Source of the DNA: Chlamydomonas sphaeroides | Taxonomy: Eukaryota > Chlorophyta > Chlorophyceae > Chlamydomonadales > Chlamydomonadaceae | NCBI GenBank assembly: GCA_001662425.1 | Contig: BDDC01001918.1 | Span: 1-15,180, forward strand | Direction: 5' to 3' | DNA length: 15,180 nt | In this document: piece by piece, positions 1 through 10,200 of the stretch | Position numbering within the stretch: position 1 is the first letter of the stretch | Layout of the letters: the number at the start of each line of letters is the position of its first letter | Program-made: the position numbers and the translations under genes | The notes under the pieces: model-generated | Database searches by the model: none | What the model was told of the DNA's origin: nothing | The model's input: the letters and a program-made list of their open reading frames with translations, nothing else

Positions 1-3000
1 CCCCCCACCCCCCTCGTCTCTGAGCCCCCGCTCCTCACCCGCCGGCAGCCCAGCAGCCGCGCCGTGCGGGGCAGGCGGCCCAGCAGCCGCCCCGCAGCCA
101 GCATGAGCACCGCACACGAGCGCAGCACGCCCTGCGCCTCCTCCCGGCCCGCCGGCCCCCACCCCAGCCCAAGCCCCGCCGCCGCCTGCAGCCCCGCCGC
201 CTCCGCGCCCTCGGCCGCCGGCGCCTCGTCGTCCGCCGCCGCCGCCGCGGGGCTGCCCGCCGCGGCGCTGCCCGCCGCCAGCCCCGCGTTCCAGGCGGTC
301 CAGGCGAACCACTCGAGCGCCTGCTCGCGGGACTGCGGGCGCGCCGCGCAGGGGGCCGGCACGCAGGGGGCCGGCAGGGGCGACAGGCGTCACGTGCACG
401 CCACGACCTGTGCTGCAGGTTCCCTGCCTGCCCAGGGCAGAGGCCGAGGCCGATGCGAGCGCATACCTGCTTGCCGGCTGCTGCCCCGGCGGCCTCCTTG
501 CCGCCGCCACCCTTGGCGCCCGCGGTGGCTGCGGCGGCGGCGGCCGCATCGTCGGGCGCCTCGATGCCCCTGAAGAAGGCGTCCGGCCCCACACAGTCCA
601 GCCGGCTCGCCACGGTGTTGAGGGCCTCGGCCAGCTCTGAGTACAGGCCGCCGCCTTGGTGGCCATCTGCCCCGCCCCCCGCGCCTCCATCGGCGCCGAC
701 TTCGGAACCCCGCGGCGGCGCCTCGGCTGGGCGCTTGCTGCCCGGCCGTGGACCAGCGGGCGCCGCCGTGCCTTGCTGCTGCTGAGGATGAGGATGCGGC
801 TGGCCGCCGGAGGACCGGGCCTTGGCCTCGTCCTGGATGACCCGCAGCAGCACCCGCAGCAGGTGCGCCTCGGACAGCGTGGTCCGGGCCGCAGTGAAGG
901 GGGGCGGCGGCGGCACCTCGCCGCGGGCCTCGGCCGCCGCCGCCACCTCGGCCGCCGCCGCCGCCGCCGCCAGCTGCGCGTCCGTATCGGCCGCGGCCGC
1001 GGCGTGAAGCGCCAGCAGCAGCTGCTTGGCGGCGGCCCAGGCGCGGGCGGAGGTGGCCTCCTGGCAGGCCACCTGTGGGAGGTGGGTGGTGGTAGGGGGC
1101 CAGTCGGGCAGCGTCAAGTGGGGACGAGGGGGAGGAGGTCAGCTGCAGAGGCAGGCGGAGCGCAGCAAGGAAGTTCCCCCACCCCTAACCGCGCAACCAG
1201 CGTACAGGCGCCAGACACTAGCCCCACCCACCGCCAGCATGCCGGGGCTGGCCGCCTCCGCCTCCGCCAGCTGCGGCGCCAGGCGGGCGGCGGCCTGCGC
1301 GTCGCCGGCCACCAGGAGCACTTTGAAGCGCAGGAAGGTGACTGCGGGGGCCGGACATGGAGCGGGGTCAGCGGGAAGTGGGTCAAGGGTAGCAGCGGGG
1401 AGGGCGCGGAGTGCGCCAGCGAATGGTTGCAAGCGCGCACGACGGTCTCCACCCCGGGCGGAGCTCACTCGAGGGCGGCACTCGGGGCCCCTTGGCAGCC
1501 CCTTGGTAGCCACAATCCCCCGGCTCGATGTGTCCCGCCGGCTCGTCACCGCATCCGCTGCCGTCCAGGGCGGAGCGCTCCGCCGCGTCCACCCAGGCCA
1601 GGGCGCTGCGAGGACGGCGGGAGGGGCAGGCGCCAGCAGGGGCTGAGGGAAGGGCGGGTGTGCTGGCTGGCAGCGGCAGTCGGCACTGGGCACCATCCAC
1701 TGGGCACTGGGCACTGGGCAGTCGGCACTGGGCACCATCCACTGGGCACTGGGCACTGGGCACCATCCACTGGGCACCACCCGCTGCGCGACGTCCCGCC
1801 CCGCCCCGCCCCGCCGCCTCACTCGGCGGTGCGCTGCAGCGCCAGGGCCGCCAGCGCCGCGCTGCGCTGCGCCTTGGCCGCGTCGCCGGGCGAGGGCGCG
1901 AAGCGGCAGGCGGTCGCGAAGAAGGCCAGCGACGTGGCCCAGCGCCGGCCGTCAAAGTGGGCGCAGCCTTTGGAAGCAAGGGCAAGGGTCGGGCGGCAGG
2001 AGGATGCCGGCGGCAGGGTTCAGCAGAGCGTCAGCGAGGGCAGAGGTCTAGTTAATCGCCGACGCAGCCCCTCGACCATCAGGGCCTGTCTGCTGCAATG
2101 CGTCGTCCGGCGGCTAGCCCCCTTGCCGCCCATGTCCCTTCCCCTTTCCCCCAAAGCAAGCCATGCCCGCCCGGCCTCCGCCCACCTCGGTTCCACAGAA
2201 GCAGCCACACGTCCGATCGCTGCGACTCGGCCAGCGGCCCCGCCGCCGCCGCCGCCACCGCCCGACCCGCGGCATCCAGCCGCCGCAGCCGCCGCACCGC
2301 CGCCGGCACCTCACCGGCCGGCTCCTCCGCCGGCTCCTCCACCGTGGCGCCCGCCTTGCCTTCCGGCGGAGCCCCTGATGGCGGCAGCGGCTGCGCCGGC
2401 CCTGCGAGCACCGTGAGCGCGAGGCGGTCGGCCGCCGCCATGCCCGGGTCGATCTGGGGCTGGCCGGAGCGCGCCGGCGGCGCTGCTGCCGTAGCGGCTT
2501 CCTGCAGTAGGGGTGGGGTGCAGCGGTGGGGGAGGGAAGGTGACGGCCGCGGGGCTGGGATGTGGGCAGCCGGGTCATCGTGGCACGGGCTCACAAGGGC
2601 TCCACGGACGCAGTCTCCAGTCGACAGCGACTGCTCGCCCAGCCCCACCCATTGCGGTCAAGGGTCAACGCACCGTGGCGGCGTTCTGCCGTACGTCGTA
2701 CACGGCCTTGATGAACTCGACCGTCACGGACGCATCGTACTGCAGCCGGGCCTGCAGCGCCGCCGCCACCGGCCACAGAGCCTGCAACGCCAGACCCGGC
2801 AGCGGACGGCCGTCAAGCAGGCGCAGCCTTGTGCAGTGGTGCGGTGACCTCCTCCTGCCTCCTGCCTCCTGGCTTGGGCCTTGGGCCCGCCAGCTGTTGC
2901 AAGCTGCCTGCGTCTAGCCCCTGCAGCCCGCCAGCCCCCGGACCCACCTCTGGCTCCGCCCTGGCGCCAGGCTCCGTCAGCAGCACCTCGAGCGTCTCCC

Positions 3001-6000
3001 ACACCATGCCGATGCCCGCCTCGGGCCGCGCAGCCAGCGCTGCCAGAGCCGACGTGGCGCCCGGCGCGTCGCCCGTCGTGGCCAACGCCCTGCGGGGCCG
3101 CAGGAGAGCAGGTTGGGACAGCAAGCGCGTTCCAAAGGCGCCACGCGGCTCGCTGAGTAGGTACCGGTACGCGTGAGCCTCCGCCACGACCGCCTTCGTT
3201 CCAGCGCCCCCCATCCCGCCAAGCCTCACCGTGCCTCCAGCGCCGCCAGCTCCGGCCCCTCCGCCAGCGCGGCGCCCGCATCCCGCAGCGCGCGGCAGCA
3301 GGCCAGGCTGGCGGCGGGGTCGCCGCTGCCCAGGTGGCACAGCGCCAGCCAGGTCAGCACCTGGGGGCGGGGGCATGGGTGGGGATGGGAGGAGCGCAGG
3401 CGGTGGCAATCCAGCGCCGCGGGTGCGACACCCCGCGCCGCAACAGGAAGATCCCCACGACGGATACGCCATCCCCGGGCACATATCAATCCCCTTGCGT
3501 GTGCGCACAACCGGCGATGCGTCCAAGCCTCCCCTCACGGAGGCCCACCTGGTCCCGCAGGTCGATGAGCGCCTCCTCGCGCGCCGCCACCGCCGCCGGG
3601 TCCGGCGCGCCGGGCCGCCGCGGCGGCGGCTGTTCGCCCGCCCCGGCCCCACCCTGCTGCTGCTCCTGCTCCTCCGCTGCGCAGGCGGCGTGGTGGCACT
3701 GCACCGCTATGGCCACCAGCTCGTACAGCTGGGGGCGTGGGGCGAAGAGGAAGGTGCGCAGAGGGGGTTGGTTGAGGAAGGGTGGGGAAGGATGGGATGG
3801 TCAGCGTAGGCGAGCCAGGAGGGTGGCGAGGTCGCAAGTCGGGATGGGCCGCCCGCGTGTGCAGCGGGTGGCTATGGAGGGAGGGATGTGGGTGGCTTGC
3901 GTGGGGGCTGCAAGGAGCTGTGGCGGGTCGCCAGCTCGTGCAGCTACTGTGTGCTTTGGGGCCACGCGTGGAGGCGGGGGACCATGGAAGGGACGGAACG
4001 GTGGGCTCCTCGCGTGCAGGGCGTGCGGGCGTAGTGCCCCAGATTCCGAAGCAAGGTACGAGCATTGACGTACGCACGGGGCCTTAGCCAGCCGCCACCG
4101 CCCGCCCGCCCGCCCCCCCGCCCGCCCTGTCCCCCAAGGCGCCCACCTGGTCCAGCAGCGGCACCGCCTCCCCCGGCTCCACCAGCACCGGCGGCCGCCC
4201 ACCGCCGCCCTCCCCTTCCCCGTCCCCATCCTCGTCCCCAGCCAGCTCGTCGTCGTCGTCCATGAGGATGTAGATCCCCGCCCCGCTGGCCGCCGCCGCT
4301 CCCGCCGCAGCCCGCGCCGCGCCGTCGCGGTCCCACGGCCGCTGCTTGCGGCCGGCGCCGCCCCCGCCGGAGGGGTCCACCGGCAGCGGCAGCGCCAGGC
4401 CCTGCGCGGCGTCCGCCGCTGCGGCGGTGCCGCCGCCGCCGGCTTTGTGCTGCTGGCCGGTGGCCACATCCACCGCGTGACCCAGCAGCACCTGTGCGTG
4501 GGCGGGGAGGCGGCCGGAGCCATCACCGGCGTGGGGTGCTGCCCTGGCCCTGGCCCTGGCTCCTCACAGGCCTGACGCGCTGCACCTGACGTCGGCGCCG
4601 CTGCGCCGCCAGCCCCAGCCCCAGCCCCTCCTCCGCCGCCAGCGCGCCCACCTGTGCCAGCCAGCCGGTCAGCACACACGACAGGTCGGGCCTGGGTGGG
4701 GTCCGGGCGTTGCCGTCGTCAGTGCCAGAGGTTGGCGTCCGGGCAGGCATGGGGCAGATGCGGGGTACGCTCGTGGCGTCCGAGGGAGGTCGCATGGGCA
4801 GCGCCTTCCTTGACCCCAGGCCCTCACGGCCACCCCTTCGCCACGCGGCGCCTGAGGCCTTCAAGGTGCCCCCATGTCACCTGGCCTGCTGGCAGTCCTG
4901 CGCCATGGCTGAGCACTCGGCCAGGGTCTGCCGCGCCAGCGCCTGGGGTGGCGCAGCGCCAAGTGCCGGAGGACACACACAGGGCGGGCGGTCGCAGCGT
5001 GTCGGGGCCTGCGCGGCGCAGTGTGCTGTGGGCGGCAAAGCCGGAGGCGGGGCGCGGCCGGAGCAGGACTAGCTCACGGGGACAGCCGGCGCGGCCCTCG
5101 CTGTGCGGCCCTCGTTGTGCGGCCCTCGTTGTGCGGCCCCTGGCTCGTGCCGCCCTGCCCTGCCGCCCGCACCTGCTGCCCCAGGCGCCACAGGACCTGC
5201 AGCCGTGCGTGCGACACGGAGGGTGCACGGCGGTTGGGCTTCCCCACATGCTCGTGAGAAGACCGGCCCAGCCAAATGCAGCAGCCCCAACAACGGCCCC
5301 ACTGCCTCCGTCCAACCCGCTATCCTGCCTTCCTACCTGCCTTCCTGCCATCCCCCCATCCCCCCATCCCCCTATCCCCACCTGCATGCGGCTCAGCTGC
5401 GCCTCAAACACCGCCAGCAGCACCTCCTCACGCTCCACAGACCCCAGCAGTGAGCCGCCCTCGCCACCGCCGGCCGGGGCGCCGGTGGCGATGGCGGAGC
5501 CTGGATGGCCCCCGGCCGAGGAGCCGCTGCCACCCACCACCGCCAGCAGCATGGGCAGCACGGGCGCGGCTGCGGGCCGGGCAGCGGGTGCGGGGCGGCA
5601 GGTGAGGGCAGGGATGAGGGCAGCTGCCCGAGTGCGTCAAGAGGCTACAACGCAGCCCGCCTGGCTCCGCCAAACCCGTTAACGACACTCGCCCTACTGA
5701 ACACGGTCGCCCCCGCACCTCGCGATAGGCACAGCTCCGCGGCCTCCAGCTGCCGCAGCCGCATCCAGGACCGCCCCGCGCTGAAGCACAGAGTCAGCCG
5801 CAGCCGGGCCTTGTACACCGCGCGCGTGGCGGCCTCGGCGGCGGCCGCCGCCGCCGCGCCGCGCCGCGTCGTGCCCGGCGGCGGCGGCGGAGGCATGCGC
5901 GGCGGCGGCGCCAGCGACGCGGCGTCGGCGGCGATGTGGCGCAGCGTGGCGATGTGGGTCAGCACGCGGCGGCGCCAGGCACTCGCCTGCCGCACGGATC

Positions 6001-6287
6001 GATGTGGGTCGGGCGCTGCCGGCCGCTCCGGCCCCTGCCCCACCTCCGCGCCGCCGCCACCGCCGCCGGCCTCATGTTCCACCCCGTCAGTGGGGTGCCC
6101 GTCCGCGTCCGCGTCGGCGAGCGCGTCCGCGGCGGCGGAGGCAGAGGCGCCGCCGCCGCCCTCGAGGCGGGCCGCGACGGACGCGCCGCCGGCTCGCAGC
6201 GCCTCCAGGTTCGACAGCTCCACGGCCTGGTTCCACACCACGACCGCCAGCCGCCACAGGTCCGCCTCATCCTCCGGCAGCATGCCG

Positions 6288-6326
<39 letters not shown>

Positions 6327-6700
6327 GCCGGACGCGGCAGCGCGGCGCGCAGCGCAGCCACCGCGGACTTGAGCTCGGCCGCGATCTCGTCCTTGTGATC
6401 CGCAGAGCTGCGCGGCTCAAACAGCCGGGACTGCGGGCCTTGGCTGCCCAGGGCGGCAGCAGCGGGCGCGCCGCCCCGGGCTGCCGAGCGGTCCGGGTCG
6501 GGCGTGTAGTGGCGCACAGCGACCAGCTGGCGAGCGAGGTCCTTGGCGCGATGCAGCAGCTGCCGAGGCAGCGGCACAGGCGCTGGCGGCGGAGGCTGCG
6601 AGCTGGGCTGCGAGGCCGGGCGCGGGCCCGCCTGCGCGCGCGGGGGCCGCGGCACAGCAGGCGCCGGGGCCCTGCCGGGGCCGCTGCCCGCAGCGTGCAT
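1..6700 (-). CDS. ZIP4: SPO22/ZIP4/TEX11-like meiotic TPR protein, 16 exons visible, C-terminus beyond window
   Basis: ZIP4 (SPO22 in yeast, TEX11 in mammals) is a nuclear TPR scaffold on meiotic chromosome axes, needed for class I crossovers. Exons traced: 6700-5719, 5569-5382, 5196-5173, 4942-4881, 4691-4652, 4491-4147, 3728-3549, 3360-3230, 3089-2948, 2781-2674, 2501-2186, 1967-1823, 1605-1550, 1341-1232, 1072-467, 332-39, giving 1243 codons in one frame. A donor follows at 38, so the gene continues off the window. Matches remembered from plant ZIP4: LWRLAVVVWNQAVELSNLE (residues ~148-166), LRHIAADAASLA, SWMRLRQLEAAELCLSR (~311-327), LLWNRGCAHFDGRRWATS, GCVTFLRFKVLL, VGPDAFFRG and EWFAWTAWNAGLAAG. 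Plant ZIP4 has about 930 residues. This protein is longer because of Ala/Gly/Pro/Gln-rich inserts between conserved helices. The start is the first in-frame ATG (G at -3, C at -1). Family assignment is fairly secure; individual small exons are less so. Confidence 0.8.
1677..1780. repeat. Minisatellite with 42-base unit built on GGGCACT, intronic
   Basis: Two copies of a 42-base unit (1677-1718 and 1719-1760) are followed by a partial copy starting CACCATCCACTGGGCAC. Each unit is itself made of smaller ACTGGGC blocks and a CACCATCC spacer. The array lies between ZIP4-like exons 1967-1823 and 1605-1550, so it is removed by splicing. Confidence 0.9.
3729..4146 (-). other. 418-base intron of the ZIP4-like gene
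   Basis: Bounded by a GTGGGC donor after LLDQ (4147) and a CCCCCAG acceptor before LYELVAIAV (3728). It contains a run of CGCCC units near 4099-4125 next to the donor. I see no conserved peptide, RNA gene or insertion in it. Confidence 0.6.
5091..5141. repeat. 14-base tandem repeat GCGGCCCTCGTTGT, intronic
   Basis: Three 14-base copies (5091-5104, 5105-5118, 5119-5132) are followed by a broken fourth. The first differs by one base (C for T). The array is in the intron between the 24-base exon 5196-5173 and exon 4942-4881 of the ZIP4-like gene. Confidence 0.9.
5343..5380. repeat. CATCCCCC short tandem repeat next to a splice donor
   Basis: Several CATCCCCC units lie immediately inside the intron after exon 5569-5382. 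On the transcribed (minus) strand this is a G-rich run directly after the GTGGGG donor. Confidence 0.7.
6290..6325. repeat. (CTG)12 / polyglutamine tract in exon 1 of the ZIP4-like gene
   Basis: Twelve uninterrupted CTG units on the plus strand read as CAG on the minus strand and encode 12 glutamines at residues ~126-137. They lie between the ELKSAVAALRAALP helix and the conserved LWRLAVVVWNQ block. A pure run of identical codons points to recent slippage. The position is a loop between conserved helices, where length change should be tolerated. Confidence 0.95.
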
Positions 6701-7210
6701 GGCGAGCTGCTGCGGGCTGCTAGCGCGCCAGGCGGGAAGCAGAAACTTGGTGCCAAAGTGGCGCCGGGCTTCTCGTCGGCCGTGCAGCTATCTAACAAGG
6801 TGGTCGCTGTCGCGGCAACATAAGATGCTGCGACGTGGATACGCTCGCGTCTATCGGTTTAGAGCAAAGCCAGGAAGGAAAGCTTGCGAGTAGGCGTTGC
6901 ATCCCCGCCGCATGGCGCCGGGCTCGCCCCGCACTCGACCTCGCCCCTTCTTTTCGCCGCACACACCGTTGCTCCACTCCCGTCCGCTTGCCCACACACT
7001 GAGGCCTCCTCTGCCCCGCTCGCCCGCTCGCTGTCCGCACGCTCGAAGCACCTGCTGCGTGGCACGCACCGCACGCTACCCCGCACGCCTCTCACCCAGC
7101 ACACGCACTCTCATCCCTCTGCACCCGCACGCAGCCGCGACGCCCTGCTCACACCCAGCCCCCACCTAGCCGCTCCCAGCCGCCTGCGCCCGGCCCCCTC
7201 CATCACACCC
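6701..7210. promoter_or_regulatory. Intergenic spacer: 3' UTR of ZMYND10-like gene and promoter/5' UTR of ZIP4-like gene
   Basis: Both flanking genes are read on the minus strand, so this 510-base spacer must hold the end of the upstream transcript and the start of the next. No TGTAA, the usual chlamydomonad polyadenylation signal, appears on the minus strand here, and no clear TATA box precedes 6700. Bases 6700-6790 stay open in frame with the ZIP4-like ATG back to a TAG near 6788. A possible acceptor (GATAG) sits at that same point, so an upstream coding exon cannot be excluded. The 6960-7200 part is rich in CACAC and GCACGC words. Confidence 0.45.
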
Positions 7211-10200
7211 TTATTCCGGGTCGTCAAGCCCGGGCCGCTCATCGTCCGAGTCATCTTCCAAGTCGCCATGCGACGGTGCCGCCGGCCCTGGCGCCGGCGC
7301 CAGCGGCGCTGGCGGCAGTGCTTGCGCTGCGGGTGAGGGCTCCGGCTCCGGCACCGGCCCAGGTGTGTCCGCCTCCGCCTCCTCGGGTAGGGAAGGCTTC
7401 ACAGTCGCCACGGGCTGCACCAACTGCGCTGGGGCTGGGGCTGGGGCTGGGGCTGGGGCTGGGGCTGGGGCTGGGGCTGGGGCTGGGGCTGGGGCTGGGG
7501 CTGGAGCTGGCGCAGGGGCCGGGGCTGCGGCCGGCGCCGCCGCAGATGCCGCGGCCTTTGCCGGGGCTGACTCGACGGGCTTGGCGGGCGCAGGGGCGGA
7601 AGCACTGGCCGCCGGCTTGGCCACGCCGTTGGCCGCCGGCTTGCCGTTTGGCGCCGCGGCGCTGGCCTTGGCCTTCGCCGGGGCTTCGGGGATGACCTGC
7701 ACCATCGGCCGCGCCGCCGAGCCCTTGGCCTCCGCCGCCCCGCCCGCGCCGGACGCTGCTGCATTGCCCCCTTCCTTGAGCACGGTCAGGGCCCCGGCCA
7801 CTGGGTGGTAGGCGTACCACACGCCCACCACACGGTCCCGCTCCTTGGGCTGCACGGCGGTGACGCGGGCGGCACGGACGGGGATGCGGTTTGTGAGGCG
7901 TGGCGTTTTTGGTGAAGGACTGCTGGCGAGTGGCAGCCCACGTGACGCGCAGAGACAGCAGACGGGTTCCGGGCGCGTTCGCTGGGCCTGACGTCACGCC
8001 CGAACCCCCCATGACTAGTATCCCTGAGCCGCTCCTCACCCTGGGCGCCTTCTTGAGCTTGACCTGCAGTACCACTCCGTCCACCGCCAGCAGCCCCACC
8101 GTCACCCACAGCACCGCTGCGCCCTCGGCGCTGTCGCGCGTGGGCAGCTCCGGCAGCGCCAGCAGCGCCTCCGCACTCAGCGAGCCCCACCGCACCACTG
8201 CCTGCAGGCGCGGCAGCCAGGCATCACACCAGCAGAGCGAGCCGGGCGAGAGCGTTGAGCACTAGTGAGGCACGAGGGAGACAGCCGCGCCGGCAGCCGT
8301 CCCACATCCGTAGTGTGGGTGTAGCAAGGGCCACAGGCGGCTGGCTTGCTTGCTGGCCGGGGGGCTCCGCAGCCCAGGCAACCCAACCCATCTTCGTCGT
8401 CTGCCCCGTCGCCGTCCCTCCAGGCCCTGCCCCGCACCTTGCCGTTGGTGGGCAGCGGCCGAGTGCTGTCCAAGTCGAGCGGCCGCAGCCGGTAGCGCAG
8501 CCCCTGCAGCACCGCCGCAGGCGCCGACGAGGCCGAGGTGGAGGCCGCGGGCGCCGCCACCTCCACGTCCTCGGGTGGCCGCGAGTCATCCACCTCCATG
8601 CCGAAGTCGCACCACGGCTCGAACACGCCGCTGTCGTGCACCTGTGCGCAGTGCGATGCGGATGTGGAGGTACCGTAGCATGCAGGTGCACGGCAGAGAG
8701 TTCGGGTCGGTGACGTAACTAGGACTTCCGTCGTTCGTCACAGGCACATGCCTGTGATATGGTTGGGAACGCGCGGGTGTTTCATCGTTGACGTAGGCGT
8801 AGGCCCGAAGCGCGGCCTCTTCTGCCTTATTTCGATGTGGGTCGGGCCCCTGCGCGCCTGCGCCTCGCTCGCACCTTCCGCCAGGTGCTGACTTTGACGG
8901 GCGGCAGCACCTCGGGCTGCTGCGGGTCGTCCCCAGAGGGCGCCGCGGGCACCTCGGGCTCCATGTCACACAGGAAGTCCAGGTTCTGAGCAGCGGCGGG
9001 GCGGGGCAGACCGGAACAGGGCGACTGATAGGCGGATGTGGCAGGCACAACCACTCAAACCACGCCGTCCTCTCGTCCAACCATGCCCAAACAAAGCGCT
9101 CGGCGCGGTCAAAGGAAATCGCGTGATCACCCCGGACCAGCAGGGCTGTTTGCCCTCCCGCCGCCTCGCCAGCCACCCACACGCCCTCCCACCTTGACCA
9201 GCGCCTCCATGCGCTCCTTGGCCAGCCGCCGTGCCGCCTCGCCGCTGAAGTGCTGCTTCACGGCGCGGTCCGCCAGCTGCCGCCAGTTGCGGCCCCGCAG
9301 CAACGCGTCCCGCACCATGGGCACCGCCTCCAGGATGAGCGCGCCGCTCTTGCTGCCGGCCTGCCGCGGGCGGACGGGTAAGCACGGGGGGTCGATGAGG
9401 AGGTGGGGACGTGCTGAGCGCAGCTCGAGGCGGTGTGGCGGTGTGGCACGCACAGCCGGACGAGGCGGCCATCCAGGTCAGGCCCTGCTGCCGCCAGGAA
9501 CCAAGGGGCGCGCCGCAACGCCCGCGCCTGCTCGAGTCCCCACCAGCCTTGCGGCCGCCAGGCCCCCTCGTCCTAGCGCCCGAGACGCTCCAGCCCAGCA
9601 GGAGCTAGCGAGCTCCAACCCTCCTCCCGCTGCCCCCTGCCACCCTGCCCACCTGGTCCGGTAGCACCCCCAGCGCCAGCTCGTCCAGCACCCGCTGCAG
9701 GTCCTTGAGCACCGGCAGCTGAGGGGGCGAAGGGCGGGTGAGTAGGGGTGTGTGTGGTGAGCCGTGGGGTTGAGGCCAGGAGCGCCAGGCGGGGCACCGG
9801 GGTCGGGATGGCCGTGTTGGCGATGGGATGGACGACGGCTCTTTGCGCGCCCATGGCTTGCCCATGCGTCGGCAGTCTCACACACCCTGCAGCCACCGTG
9901 CCCTTGGCGCTTGGGCTCCCTACATGGGCCCGTCCCCAACCAGGGCGCAGCACAGGGCGCAGGCTCCCTTTAGGCCGGGGTCCACCTCCGGCCCGGCCCT
10001 AGCACGGGCACACTCTGACCGAGGCTCCCCTCCCCCCACGTGGTCCATCCCCTGTAGTCCCCTAGCTCCCACCTGGTCGAACAGCAGCTCGTTGAGGTGC
10101 TTCTTAATCCCCAGCAGCCGCTCCCGACGGAACTCGTCCAGCGAGTACTTGGCACGGCAGCGCGGCTCCACCAGCAGGTTGTTCAGCGCCAGCCACACCT

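Noticed and set aside
1677..1780. Regularly spaced repeats that might suggest a CRISPR array
   Set aside because: The repeats are directly tandem with no unique spacers, lie in a nuclear intron, and have no cas genes nearby.
656..2416. A 586-codon open frame on the plus strand
   Set aside because: It lies opposite several ZIP4-like exons and crosses their introns. Its product is Arg/Ala/Pro-rich with no family feature; long antisense frames are expected where GC is this high.
5719..6700. A polyQ protein of transcription-factor type in the first exon
   Set aside because: The Gln run is a single codon slippage tract, and the flanking helices match the ZIP4 N-terminus.
7211..8985. The region after the ZMYND10 core as a separate gene
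   Set aside because: The introns between are short, all junctions are phase 0 in one frame, and no ATG with a promoter-like region precedes it. I kept it as part of the gene but list it as a point to check.
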